From the NCBI RefSeq assembly GCF_024199005.1, contig NZ_JANATA010000015.1:1-64000 (forward strand): a stretch of DNA of 64,000 nt. Reading direction: 5' to 3'. A program made the translations under genes and the position numbers. The DNA comes from Opacimonas viscosa (GTDB lineage: Bacteria; Pseudomonadota; Gammaproteobacteria; Enterobacterales; Alteromonadaceae). A model generated the notes under the pieces. The model saw only the letters and a program-made list of their open reading frames with translations, was not told where the DNA came from and ran no database searches. Of this stretch, positions 35,462 to 44,489 are shown in pieces (positions within the stretch are counted from its first letter, which is position 1; each line of letters begins with the position of its first letter).

Positions 35462-36768
35462 TGAAGAATTTAGTTAAAATTACAGCTCTAGCAGCCACCT
35501 TGAGTGCCAGTTTTGTATTTTCTAGCAGTGTTTATGCACAAGCAGAAGATAATGCCGCGAAGAAAGCTGCGCCAGCACCTGTTTTACCTGTTATGTGCCC
35601 AGGGTACAAAGCGGGTAAAACGAATTTACCTAGTGAAAGAACGGGTAAAAAGGTCGCAAAAGCGTTTGAAGCATACAATCAAGATCTAACGGATGAGGCT
35701 GTCCAAATCCTACTTGATATTGATACTTCTGATACTTTTGATATGGCGTATGTGAACCGTTTTGTGGGTAACATTCTTGCTGCACAAAAGGGCAAAGGTC
35801 CTCAGGCTTTAGAAAAACTGACAGCTGCTGTTAAAGAAAAAGAACTTAACGATCGCGAACATGCTGATACATTGCGTTTATTAGGTGATCTAAACTTACA
35901 AGAAAAACAATACAAGACGGCTATCACGTGGTATCAGTCTTGGATGGATTTCACTTGTAAAGAAGATCCAGCTATCTATACACGTATGACCCAAGCATAT
36001 TATGAAACTAAGCAATTGGATAAAATGATTGCCCCTGCGGATAAAGCTATTGCTTTATACAATGCAGAAGGCAAGCCAAACAAAAATCCATATGTATTGA
36101 AGTTGACGTCTTATTATGAGCGTAAACTTTATCCACAAACTGTTGCGGTTGCTGAGGAGTTAGTACGTAAATTCCCTGACAACAAACAGTGGTGGTCACA
36201 GCTTGGTTTCTTCTATATGTTAGTAGAGGATTATAAGAAAGCGTTATCTACATTTGAGATTGCATATAACCAAGGTTTCCTTGATAAAGTATCGCAAATC
36301 AAAGCGTTAGCGCAGTTGTATTCAACCAATGATATACCACACAAAGCGGCAAAACTGCTTCAGAAGTATGTTGATAATGGTTTGTTAGAAAAGAATGCAA
36401 CGACTTATAGTCAGTTAGCTAATGCGTATCATTCGGCTAAGTATCACGCAAAAGCGGCCAAGAACTACGGTATCGCGGCTAATTTTGAAAATGATCCTGA
36501 GTTGTATCGTAAACAAGGTATCTTGTTGATTGCGGCAGAAGATTACAAAGGCGCTGTTGTTGCTTTACAAAAAGCTATTGACAACGACATTGAGAATCCT
36601 GCACGTATTCATTTCTCATTGATGGAAGCGAACTTCTACCAGAACAAGTTCCGTACTGCATACAAGCACGCGATGGAAGCGAAGAAGTCTCCTTCTATGC
36701 GCCGTAACGCAAGTGCTTGGGCACCATATATCAAAGAGAAAGCGAAAAACCGCGGTATCATTATTTAG
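35461..36768 (+). CDS. TPR repeat protein of the TonB2 operon
   Basis: A 435-aa periplasmic protein with a signal peptide (about 1-26, ending YAQ) and a solenoid of tetratricopeptide repeats from about 60 to the end (for example LRLLGDLNLQEKQYKTAITWY). Such a TPR gene regularly closes the DUF3450-ttpC-exbB-exbD-tonB cluster in this order of bacteria and has been implicated in TonB2-dependent uptake. Its exact contact is unknown. It overlaps tonB by 1 bp and is followed by a terminator. Confidence 0.9.
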   Translation: MKNLVKITALAATLSASFVFSSSVYAQAEDNAAKKAAPAPVLPVMCPGYKAGKTNLPSERTGKKVAKAFEAYNQDLTDEAVQILLDIDTSDTFDMAYVNRFVGNILAAQKGKGPQALEKLTAAVKEKELNDREHADTLRLLGDLNLQEKQYKTAITWYQSWMDFTCKEDPAIYTRMTQAYYETKQLDKMIAPADKAIALYNAEGKPNKNPYVLKLTSYYERKLYPQTVAVAEELVRKFPDNKQWWSQLGFFYMLVEDYKKALSTFEIAYNQGFLDKVSQIKALAQLYSTNDIPHKAAKLLQKYVDNGLLEKNATTYSQLANAYHSAKYHAKAAKNYGIAANFENDPELYRKQGILLIAAEDYKGAVVALQKAIDNDIENPARIHFSLMEANFYQNKFRTAYKHAMEAKKSPSMRRNASAWAPYIKEKAKNRGIII

Positions 36769-36806
36769 AGAGCCTAGTGGTTATCTACTATTAGATATTT
36801 GATGTG

Positions 36807-36836
36807 AAAAACCCGCCGTGTAGGCGGGTTTTTTTA
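36807..36836 (+). terminator. Terminator of the TonB2 operon
   Basis: AAAAACCCGCC, loop GTGTA, GGCGGGTTTTTTT. Confidence 0.95.
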
Positions 36837-36910
36837 TGGTTTATTTTTTTATCCTGTATGGGATATAGCCGCTCATGATCTTTCATCAATCTGAGTATTA
36901 AACTAGGTCA

Positions 36911-39547
36911 TTACAAGAGCTCGCCCATAAACTGTTTAACCGTTTCACTGAATATTTTCTTGCCTGTGATCTTATATTTCTCACAACACGCTTTAATTGC
37001 ATACCCTCTTTGGTACCTGTCTAATAACATTTGATTGTTCTTGATGTGTTTAGCGATAGGCGTCGAGCTAGTGTTGAGCTGGCTTGTAATTAACCAAAAT
37101 AGACTGGCTTCTGTGTTTTCTAACGAACGGCTTCCCGCTATAAATTGCCGAATAATGGCTAATTGATTTTGTACAAATACGCTATTTTTATATGCAGGAC
37201 TATCTAGCACATCTAATTTTGTAGATATTTGAGTAAATGTCGTGGGATCCTGTCCAAGGTGATTTTCACTGGAGACTGCAGATATATTATTTTGAATTAA
37301 CGAGTACCATTGCTGAGATAATTGATAACTCGTCTGAATTTGACGATTGACATTATGTTCTATTGACTCTAGTTGTTCTTCTTGATTTTTCGAACCTTCT
37401 TTAGCTACTTGTTCAATTGGATCACCTTGGGCGAGCACCATACCAACAATACAATTGTGATAGCCTGTAACCTTGTTCGCCTTTTGTCCTTCTTTCCAGA
37501 TCATGAATCCTTGTTTTTCCCAAAACGCCACCAAGCCACTTTCCGCCCCAAAGGAACTGGTGACAGCATGCACCGTATTTGCACGAGCTTCTTGAATAAC
37601 GGCGTTGATCATTAACTTGCCGATACCTTGTTGTTGGTGGTGAGGTACAACGGCGATCCGGTTTATGCGCCATATCTGCCATTCCAGTAGTTCTGGGATA
37701 TGGTAGCCATGGGCGATTTGTTGGACGGTTAAGTGCCCAGAGACACGCCTAGAACCATGCATAATAGCTTGTTTAAGATGATGGGGGCATGGCTGTAACC
37801 CTTCTTCAATAATCCATACACAGCCCACCAAGGAACTGTTTTGCACATAGGTTAAGCAGCGCATGTCATCACTGTCGATTATCCGTTGCAGATCATCAGG
37901 TGTGGTTTGGTAATGGGCTAGCGAGAGCAAGCGCATCAAAGCCGATAGCATTGCTTTGGCATATTCTGTGTGCTCTCGAAGCGTCTTGGTTGAGATCCAA
38001 TGCAGACCATCCACGAAAGGGTATTCTTCATTGTCTGATATATCGTTAAACAGTACCTCATCACATACTTCTTCAATAGGGCAGGGGCTTAAAAACCGAA
38101 AGGGAATTGACAATGTGTACTGTTGGATAGTATCTGTAGTCATGACTTTGGGGAGATATTTATGGGTAAACCCCATCCCTGTTCCTTCATAGCCATGCGT
38201 AGTCGTACCGTATATTAGGTGTTTTGCGTGTTTGCGGTAGTGCAGTAGTAACTCAACAGGGAAACTTGCCGCTTCATCAATCACGACAACATCAAAGACA
38301 GGGTATTGGGTAAAGTCGGCATCCGGTGGCAAAATACTCATGTTTCCAAAGTGGTGATAACTTTGCGAGCTCTGAGGGTGTTGAGAACTTTTCGAGCCCT
38401 GCATGTGTTGAGAGTCATGAGAGCTATGAGAGTCATGAGAGCTATGAGAGCTATGAGAGCTATGAGAGCTATCAGAGCCATGAGAGTTCTGTAGGTACTG
38501 AGAGCTTTGTCCCAGTAAAACCTCTAAGTGCTGACGGTTTTGGGTAATCACGCCAATCCTCACGACGCCCTTAACTGCGTTCTTAACGGCATTATTGACA
38601 GCCCCCTTAACACGATCCTGGCCAAGATTATTGACAGCACTGTTTACAGTACTCTTGGCATCCGGCAGTAGAGCATTCGCCAGAAGAGTACTCGGCAGTA
38701 GAGCACTAGGCAGTAGAGTACCCAGATCGTTAATAATCTGGCCCAACAGATATGACTTCCCCCTACCTCGTGGCGCAGTGATAACATGATGATAAGTATG
38801 AGAACCTTGGTTTTGGTCTATCCTATGAGTACTGTCCAGCGACTTTTGATGAACTGATAAATTATCGACGATGAACGTCACTATATCTGCTCGAATTGCT
38901 TGTTGTGTGCTCATAGCAGATTGTTGCTGTTCTTGCCATTTCTTAGTAAAACTTTCGGATCCCATCTTTGTGAAAAAGTCATCCGGGAGTACATCGAAAT
39001 GTTTGGGGATATGGGCGAGCAGGTGCTGGAGCAAATACGACGGTTTTTTGCTAAGTGCGTTTTCAGCGGTGCTTTTAGCTGAGTTCACTGCCGGGTTCAC
39101 AGCCGTTCTTTTAGCCGAGTTCTCAACCGTGTTTTCAGCTGTGCTTTCAGCCGAGTTTTCACCTGTTCTTTCAGCCGAGTTCTCAGCCGCGCTCTCAGCT
39201 GTCCTTTCAGCCGAGTTCTCAACTGCGTCAAAAGAAAACGTTAAACCTGAAAAAGCCTCATCGGGGTTAGTTAAAAACAGCCAGCCATCGCCACGCACCA
39301 AACCACTCAACACTAAAAATACCGATGCTCTGAACGAAGCGCGTAAGTCATATATCACAACATCAAACTCTTGACCGAGGAGGGACGTGTAGCGAGTTGC
39401 TGGGCAGAAGGTGATAGTAGCGCTATTGACGTTGCTGGGTTGTTCACCCAGTACCAAAACTTTGCAGTCTACGGGTAAATCTCGTCTTTGCTCGTGTAAA
39501 CGAGTCAACAGAGAGACACTATCAGGAAATGTAGCCAAATTACGCAT
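36911..39547 (-). CDS. tmcA: tRNA(Met) cytidine acetyltransferase TmcA with repeat insertions
   Basis: TmcA makes N4-acetylcytidine at the wobble base of elongator tRNA-Met, using acetyl-CoA and ATP. It has a DUF1726-type N-terminus, helicase-like domain with Walker A APRGRGKS (258-265) and Walker B VVIDEAASFP (421-430), a GNAT domain with VVPHHQQQGIGKLM, and a C-terminal tail. At 878 aa it is about 200 longer than E. coli TmcA (671 aa). The excess lies in low-complexity runs coded by tandem repeats: ENSA-like at 110-164, LLPS-like at 278-296, VNNA-like at 299-327 and SSH-like at 355-380. The frame is intact and all catalytic motifs persist, so it is probably functional. No clear ribosome binding site is seen. 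Confidence 0.92.
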   Translation of the reverse strand: MRNLATFPDSVSLLTRLHEQRRDLPVDCKVLVLGEQPSNVNSATITFCPATRYTSLLGQEFDVVIYDLRASFRASVFLVLSGLVRGDGWLFLTNPDEAFSGLTFSFDAVENSAERTAESAAENSAERTGENSAESTAENTVENSAKRTAVNPAVNSAKSTAENALSKKPSYLLQHLLAHIPKHFDVLPDDFFTKMGSESFTKKWQEQQQSAMSTQQAIRADIVTFIVDNLSVHQKSLDSTHRIDQNQGSHTYHHVITAPRGRGKSYLLGQIINDLGTLLPSALLPSTLLANALLPDAKSTVNSAVNNLGQDRVKGAVNNAVKNAVKGVVRIGVITQNRQHLEVLLGQSSQYLQNSHGSDSSHSSHSSHSSHDSHSSHDSQHMQGSKSSQHPQSSQSYHHFGNMSILPPDADFTQYPVFDVVVIDEAASFPVELLLHYRKHAKHLIYGTTTHGYEGTGMGFTHKYLPKVMTTDTIQQYTLSIPFRFLSPCPIEEVCDEVLFNDISDNEEYPFVDGLHWISTKTLREHTEYAKAMLSALMRLLSLAHYQTTPDDLQRIIDSDDMRCLTYVQNSSLVGCVWIIEEGLQPCPHHLKQAIMHGSRRVSGHLTVQQIAHGYHIPELLEWQIWRINRIAVVPHHQQQGIGKLMINAVIQEARANTVHAVTSSFGAESGLVAFWEKQGFMIWKEGQKANKVTGYHNCIVGMVLAQGDPIEQVAKEGSKNQEEQLESIEHNVNRQIQTSYQLSQQWYSLIQNNISAVSSENHLGQDPTTFTQISTKLDVLDSPAYKNSVFVQNQLAIIRQFIAGSRSLENTEASLFWLITSQLNTSSTPIAKHIKNNQMLLDRYQRGYAIKACCEKYKITGKKIFSETVKQFMGELL
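38410..38508. repeat. 9-bp tandem repeat in tmcA
   Basis: Eleven units of 9 bp (GAGAGCTAT and variants such as GAGAGTCAT) encode Ser-Ser-His/Asp-Ser-His on the minus strand. The period is a multiple of three, so copy changes keep the frame. The array lies between Walker A and Walker B. Confidence 0.95.
38560..38715. repeat. Degenerate 12- and 15-bp repeats in tmcA
   Basis: Two neighbouring arrays on the minus strand encode VNNA/VKNA-type 4-residue units and LLPS/LLAN/LLPD 5-residue units (protein residues about 278-327). More diverged than the other two tmcA arrays. Limits approximate. Confidence 0.75.
39056..39220. repeat. 12-bp tandem repeat in tmcA
   Basis: About 14 units of 12 bp encode the four-residue motif E-N-S-A and variants (ERTA, ESAA, ENTV, KRTA, VNPA). 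The array spans 165 bp and sits after the first 110 residues of the protein. Confidence 0.93.
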
Positions 39548-39853
39548 GGTGCAAATAAGTCGCCATTAGTGAGTTTGAAACCTCTGTAGGATAACACAGT
39601 TTGTCTGCAGACCCATCTTGGAGTCGTCTCGGAGCCAGAACACCTCGAACTCTGTATCAAATGTGTGTATTATCAGAACCATAAAGCACCATAAAGCTAG
39701 TAAAGATGATAAGCACCTTTAGCACTGTCGAAGCTATTGCAAACAAAGCTATTGCAAATAAAGATATCTTTGCCAGAGCTAAAAAAAACTGCACATACAA
39801 AAACATGACAGACAAATCCCTTAGTTCAGTCGAGGATAAACAGCGAAGCCCCT
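39548..39853. other. Intergenic region between tmcA and a histidine kinase
   Basis: About 306 bp that must carry two divergent promoters. It holds a 10-bp direct duplication (ACCATAAAGC at 39678 and 39688) and a 15-bp tandem pair (AGCTATTGCAAACAA at 39732, AGCTATTGCAAATAA at 39747). No frame is supported. Confidence 0.6.
39732..39761. repeat. 15-bp tandem duplication
   Basis: AGCTATTGCAAACAA is followed directly by AGCTATTGCAAATAA (one mismatch). Confidence 0.9.
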
Positions 39854-41767
39854 ATGCCTAGAACAAGTAGAACATTATCCGCTTTAAGTCAGATCAAACG
39901 TTACCGTTTATATGCTTTGATTATTGTTATGTTGGGCTTGATGACCGGTATTGTTATCGGGGATATACAAAAAGCACAGGCTAATTTAGATGCGCGCATG
40001 GCACTTCTGGCAAAAGAGCTGGGTGATCTAGAAAACAGTGCTTTGCAGTTAGCTGATATATATTCTGCTTTCATGGCCCAAGAGCCCAGACCTACCGAAA
40101 AAGCCCTTAGGACATTTGCACAACAACTGACAGAGTCATATGAATTCATCTATATGTTATCAACGATTGAGCGTTTGTCAAAAGCAGATATCGAATCCCG
40201 CAGTACCGCTGATTTTATACTAAAAGAATTATATTACCCCGAAGGCAACGTGCCAGATAGTCGGCCAACTCTGATACGTAAAACACCTGAACTTTGGAAT
40301 TTTGTGACGACTTTCGTGCACCCAATGTCAAATCATACGAAGAGTGTGATTGGGTTGGATGTGTCCAATATCCCTCGTTTGCAAGGCTTGCTTGGGCAAG
40401 GACCAAAGGACGAGATTTTGCCCTTAGGCCTGATCCCACAAGATATGAATCTAGGTCTACACAACAAAACATTTATGGATAGTTTTAAGCTAATTGAAGG
40501 AGGCTACGCACTCTCATTGAATCAAGTATCTCGCGCCTCTGATACCCCAGAATTAGTCATTGCGTTACTGTTGTCTCACCAATCTATTTATAATTATTTG
40601 GATCAAGCCCTGTTAGGGCAATCGTTATCGATGGGTTTTGGCTTCATTGACGGCGAAGTCTTGTGGTTACATGATGCCACGTCCACGACATCACAGCAGA
40701 CTGAGGCAGTCCCATCAATACATGCAGCAACACATCCATCAGTACCCCCATCTTCATCTGCTACCTCTTCTATATCACCGCTAGCCTCCTCGTCAGCAAC
40801 TCCAGCAGGGTCCTCGTCAACGTTAACCTCATGGGGATTTAGCTTTTGGGAACTCAGCACCAGCTACCAAGGTAAACTATTTGCTGCTCCTGTTGAATTG
40901 CGTTTATATCAAGGCTTTAGCATTCCCATGTCTAGTTGGGTGTTGTTGGTCAGTGTCTTGGCATTTTTTATTGTAGCGGTTGGTTTTTTTAACCGCTTAC
41001 ATGACCAAATCGCTGTGCGTCAGGACAAATTGGAGCGTGTGAACAAAAAGTTATCAACGAGCCTAGCGGAGCAGTCCGACTTGTTTAGTTATATTTCGCA
41101 TGAGTTGAATACCCCCTTGACGTTAATTTCCTCTCCGATACAAACCTTGCAACAAGAGCCGCAAATGACGGGGCAACAAGAACATATTGATATGATTGCG
41201 AAAAACACAGCCCGTATGCAGGAGTTAGTGCAGCACGTCCTTAACTTAAAAGCGTACCAGCGTTTGACTTTGGATCCCGTGACTCAGAATATTTTGGGTC
41301 CCATCAATGATGCCTTGCTGGTATTTCAGCCCAAAAGCTACGATGCAAATATCCGACTAGATGTGTTGAGTAATCGGTTCGATGAATTGTCGATGACGTT
41401 TGATACCACTTCTTTGCGAATGACCTTGGACAACTTATTTTCCAATGCGATCAAATACAATATTGCCAATGGTTGGATAGAATTGGAGTGGGAATTAAAT
41501 CTCCAAGGGTTTGTGTTATCCATGAGAAATGCTCAACAAGGCTTAACCGAAGAACAATGTAGTTCCATGTTTACTAAATTTGTCCGCCATAACAAAAAAG
41601 CAGAAACCTCAGGCTATGGCTTGGGTTTGGGTATAGTGGCCGATATTTGTGAGCGAAATGAGTGGCACATAGCTGTACATTTGGGCAACAAGTCACAAAA
41701 ACCTCAGATATCGGAGCATGGGGGAGATTACATTGAGTTTGTGTTAACTCTACCGCATGCTCGTTAA
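39854..41767 (+). CDS. Orphan sensor histidine kinase
   Basis: A transmembrane kinase of 637 aa. The first span is at about 17-37, then a large periplasmic sensor region (40-350), the second span at about 355-378 and a short coiled coil. HisKA follows with phospho-acceptor H416 (SYISHELNTPLTLIS), then HATPase with N-box DNLFSNAIKYN and G-box GYGLGLGIVADI. A Ser/Ala/Thr/Pro-rich stretch at about 290-325 interrupts the sensor region. No response regulator gene adjoins, so its partner is elsewhere. The sensor domain is not one I recognise. Confidence 0.88.
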   Translation: MPRTSRTLSALSQIKRYRLYALIIVMLGLMTGIVIGDIQKAQANLDARMALLAKELGDLENSALQLADIYSAFMAQEPRPTEKALRTFAQQLTESYEFIYMLSTIERLSKADIESRSTADFILKELYYPEGNVPDSRPTLIRKTPELWNFVTTFVHPMSNHTKSVIGLDVSNIPRLQGLLGQGPKDEILPLGLIPQDMNLGLHNKTFMDSFKLIEGGYALSLNQVSRASDTPELVIALLLSHQSIYNYLDQALLGQSLSMGFGFIDGEVLWLHDATSTTSQQTEAVPSIHAATHPSVPPSSSATSSISPLASSSATPAGSSSTLTSWGFSFWELSTSYQGKLFAAPVELRLYQGFSIPMSSWVLLVSVLAFFIVAVGFFNRLHDQIAVRQDKLERVNKKLSTSLAEQSDLFSYISHELNTPLTLISSPIQTLQQEPQMTGQQEHIDMIAKNTARMQELVQHVLNLKAYQRLTLDPVTQNILGPINDALLVFQPKSYDANIRLDVLSNRFDELSMTFDTTSLRMTLDNLFSNAIKYNIANGWIELEWELNLQGFVLSMRNAQQGLTEEQCSSMFTKFVRHNKKAETSGYGLGLGIVADICERNEWHIAVHLGNKSQKPQISEHGGDYIEFVLTLPHAR

Positions 41768-41852
41768 TAAAACTCTCGTTAATATAAGTTAAGTTAATAA
41801 AAGTTACGTTAATAACAGTTTCGTAAATAAAAATTCTCGTTAATTAAATTTC
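41762..41852. repeat. 15-17 bp degenerate tandem repeat
   Basis: About six units built on GTTAATAAAA (for example GTTAATAAAACTCTC, GTTAATAAAAGTTAC, GTTAATAACAGTTTC) start at the stop codon of the kinase gene and run into noncoding DNA. Confidence 0.8.
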
Positions 41853-41969
41853 CAGTAATCCATTTTGCTAAGGTTGTTCCCTTAGTACATTTTACATGCA
41901 GGCACTTGTCGTAAAGACGTATTTACCCTAGTTACCTTGCACTAGTCTGTGTTTTCCGCTATATTCCTC
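41853..41969. other. Promoter region upstream of TPP riboswitch
   Basis: Noncoding stretch that should contain the promoter of the thiamine uptake operon. I see no outstanding -35/-10 pair. Confidence 0.4.
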
Positions 41970-42058
41970 GCCGTCCAAGGGGTGCTGTAATCATGATTAC
42001 GGCTGAGATCAATTGAAACCCTGAAACCTGATCCGGATAATGCCGGCGTAGGAATAGG
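41970..42058 (+). promoter_or_regulatory. TPP riboswitch (THI element)
   Basis: The conserved core is complete: GGGGTGCT, hairpin GTAATC/GATTAC, GGCTGAGAT, ACCCTGAAACCTGATC, and CGGATAATGCCGGCGTAGGA. Thiamine pyrophosphate binding represses the genes below. A stem GTGTGC/GCACAC near 42075-42100 follows without a T-run, so I cannot decide between transcriptional and translational control. It is followed by an outer membrane receptor and PnuT, giving a complete thiamine uptake unit. Confidence 0.96.
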
Positions 42059-42200
42059 AAAATCGTTTTTCGGTGGTGTGCATTTTCTTTGGCACACACC
42101 CACACTGCAAAGCGCTTCATCATTACCTGCCGTTTTTTCTTCCGGTTCTCTTATTGTTAACTTATCTGTATTGAGCAGAACAACAAAAAGCGATCCTTTT

Positions 42201-44408
42201 ATGAAAAATCAATTTTCTCTTATACATCTTGTACTGATAAGTACGTTTGGTTTAACGAGTACGTCTGTACTCGCACAAAACACGTCTGCGACAGAGCAAG
42301 TATCAGAACCGCAAAATGCTGCACAATTACCCAACCTAGCAACCACACAAGATTCAACTCAAAGCATTGAGCGCCTTGTTGTAACGGGTGACTTATCAGG
42401 TCTTGGCGTTGATGAAATCGCCAACTCTGCGACGATTATTGACGAAAGTTTAATCGATTTACGCAACGCAGCGCATTTAGAAGATATCTTAGCCACTGCC
42501 GCGAACGTGAGTTTGACTTCGGGGGCATCACGCGCCAAGTTTGTGCAGATCCGTGGCATCGGTGAGCGCAGTCAATTCAGTGAACCAGTTAATCCTTCTG
42601 TGGGGATCATGTTAGATGGCTGGGATGTGTCTGGTTTAGGGTCTTTGGGGGTGTTGTTGGATGTGGCACAAGTAGAAGTGCTGCGTGGCCCACAAGCCAC
42701 TGCGTATGGTACATCTGGGCTAGCTGGTGTGTTAAACATCGTATCAAAACAACCGACCGAAGAGGCTAGTGGTGATGTGAGTTTAACACTGGGCCAAGAC
42801 AACCAGCTCGAAGTTAAAGCTGCTTATGGTCAAGCGCTGAACGATTCGGTACGTTTCCGTGGCGCGTTTTCACAAGTGCAAAATAATGGTTTTGTGCGCA
42901 ATGCATATTTGCAAACTGATGATACCAACAATATCAATGAATCCGCTGGCCGCTTTACATTGGAGATGGATACCAGCGATGACGGTGTATTGACCCTCCA
43001 AGCGTTAAAACTGGATATTAATAATGGTTATGATGCCTTTTCTTTGGACAACGACAATGTCACGTTATCTGACCAGCCAGGCAAAGATGACAGCCAAGCC
43101 ACTGGCGTCGCGTTAAAGTATGCAGTGTCTGGAGATTGGGGTACATACTCATTACATGCAGGTCAAATCCACTCAGAGTCAGACTATGCGTACGACGAAG
43201 ACTGGACCTATCCTGGTTTTCACCCTTGGGAATATGCGTCAGTGGACCAATACGAGCGTGAGCGCGATACAGCGACGTTGGAGTTCACAGCCCGTTCACA
43301 TCGCTTGGCGTCTCCTACCCAAACCTCAGCCCAAGCCTCAGCCCAAACCCCATTAGCATCAAGCACCTCCCACGATACTGATTTGGCCACAGCGTGGGTC
43401 GTTGGCGCGTTTTATAAAGCATCAGAAGAGGCATTGGAGAGAACATATACGTATGCTGATCCAAATTTCACGTCGGTGTATGAGCCAGAGCAGTTAGCCA
43501 TTTTTGGTCAAGTTGATGCGCAAATCGCACCACAAGTGACCTTGGAAACGGGGTTACGAGTAGAACGCGCCCAGATTTATTATGCGGATAATTCGGGTTT
43601 TACTGAAAACAATGACGATACACTCATCGGCGGTAAAATCGCGCTGCGTTACCAAAGTAACGACAATACGGTGTACTCATCGATTAGTCGAGGTTATAAG
43701 ATGGGTGGTTTCAACCCTGACCAACGGGTCGCGGATAATCAGCGTATTTTTGCGGCAGAGTATAATTGGAACTATGAAGTCGGGGTAAAACGTCGTTTTG
43801 CTGATGCCCAACTCCGTTTAACCGCGTTTTATATGCAGCGCAAAAACACACAAATCTCGGACTTTACGACGTTTGTGAATGATGCCAATGTCACTGAGTT
43901 TATTGATGTGATTGCGAATGCGGATAACGGTACTAATCGTGGGGTAGAACTCGAGTGGGCATGGCAACCTAATGCTGCTACCCAATTGGGAGCAAATATC
44001 GGTTTACTCGATGCGACTTACTCAGGCTATACCCAAGCCGATGGCACAGTCATCAGCGAACAAGATGCTGCCCAGGCACCGAAAATGACCTACAGTGTTT
44101 TTGGTGATCTGCAGTTAACAGATGCGTGGGGAGTAAATGTCCAAGTGGAAGGTCGCAGTCGTCATCGTTTTTCTGATGGGCATGATGTAGAAAACCCAGC
44201 GTATGCGCTGCTAAATGCCAGTGCGCGTTATCAGTACAAAGACATTGAATTACAGTTTTCTGTCAAGAACATGTTAGACAAAACGTATTATGTCCGTGGC
44301 TTTGGTGGTTTTAGCAATGATCCTCGTGATTACTATGAAACGCCAGAACCTTATTACCAATGGGGTAACGGACGTCGTTTTGCGGTGACGGCAAGTTATT
44401 CTTTTTAG
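42201..44408 (+). CDS. TonB-dependent receptor, probable thiamine receptor
   Basis: A 735-aa receptor: signal peptide (1-26, ending VLAQ), plug domain (about 55-185: IERLVVTG, GIMLDGWDVSGLGS, VEVLRGPQATAYGTSGLAGVLNIV) and beta-barrel ending in YSF. The ATG at 42201 was chosen because the signal peptide begins there; the longer frame would run into the riboswitch region. The upstream TPP riboswitch and downstream pnuT make thiamine or a thiamine phosphate the likely substrate. Around residues 370-385 a 12-bp tandem repeat adds a QTSA/QASA segment in a barrel loop. Confidence 0.92.
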   Translation: MKNQFSLIHLVLISTFGLTSTSVLAQNTSATEQVSEPQNAAQLPNLATTQDSTQSIERLVVTGDLSGLGVDEIANSATIIDESLIDLRNAAHLEDILATAANVSLTSGASRAKFVQIRGIGERSQFSEPVNPSVGIMLDGWDVSGLGSLGVLLDVAQVEVLRGPQATAYGTSGLAGVLNIVSKQPTEEASGDVSLTLGQDNQLEVKAAYGQALNDSVRFRGAFSQVQNNGFVRNAYLQTDDTNNINESAGRFTLEMDTSDDGVLTLQALKLDINNGYDAFSLDNDNVTLSDQPGKDDSQATGVALKYAVSGDWGTYSLHAGQIHSESDYAYDEDWTYPGFHPWEYASVDQYERERDTATLEFTARSHRLASPTQTSAQASAQTPLASSTSHDTDLATAWVVGAFYKASEEALERTYTYADPNFTSVYEPEQLAIFGQVDAQIAPQVTLETGLRVERAQIYYADNSGFTENNDDTLIGGKIALRYQSNDNTVYSSISRGYKMGGFNPDQRVADNQRIFAAEYNWNYEVGVKRRFADAQLRLTAFYMQRKNTQISDFTTFVNDANVTEFIDVIANADNGTNRGVELEWAWQPNAATQLGANIGLLDATYSGYTQADGTVISEQDAAQAPKMTYSVFGDLQLTDAWGVNVQVEGRSRHRFSDGHDVENPAYALLNASARYQYKDIELQFSVKNMLDKTYYVRGFGGFSNDPRDYYETPEPYYQWGNGRRFAVTASYSF
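43318..43351. repeat. 12-bp tandem repeat in receptor gene
   Basis: CCCAAACCTCAG, CCCAAGCCTCAG, CCCAAACCCC: almost three units, in frame, encoding a Gln/Ser/Ala/Thr-rich loop. Confidence 0.85.
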
Positions 44409-44489
44409 GTTGTCATGAATCGTTTATCAACATTCGGTTTGATCAATCACGTTCGATAAATTAGGTCAGCTTATTTCGGTGAAAATACC

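Noticed and set aside
38306-38547. Overlapping + strand frames opposite tmcA, rich in MRAMRAM or ESHESYE repeats
   Set aside because: They are antisense shadows of the 9-bp array in tmcA, without ribosome binding sites. The minus-strand frame carries all TmcA motifs.
38410-39220. CRISPR array
   Set aside because: Units are contiguous 9- or 12-bp repeats without spacers, lie inside a conserved gene, and no cas gene is present.
38871-39374. 167-aa + strand frame opposite tmcA
   Set aside because: Shadow of the ENSA repeat region. Its composition follows the antisense repeat, and no family or ribosome binding site is seen.
42078-42200. N-terminal extension of the thiamine receptor
   Set aside because: It lies between the riboswitch and the signal peptide. 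The signal peptide begins at the ATG at 42201.
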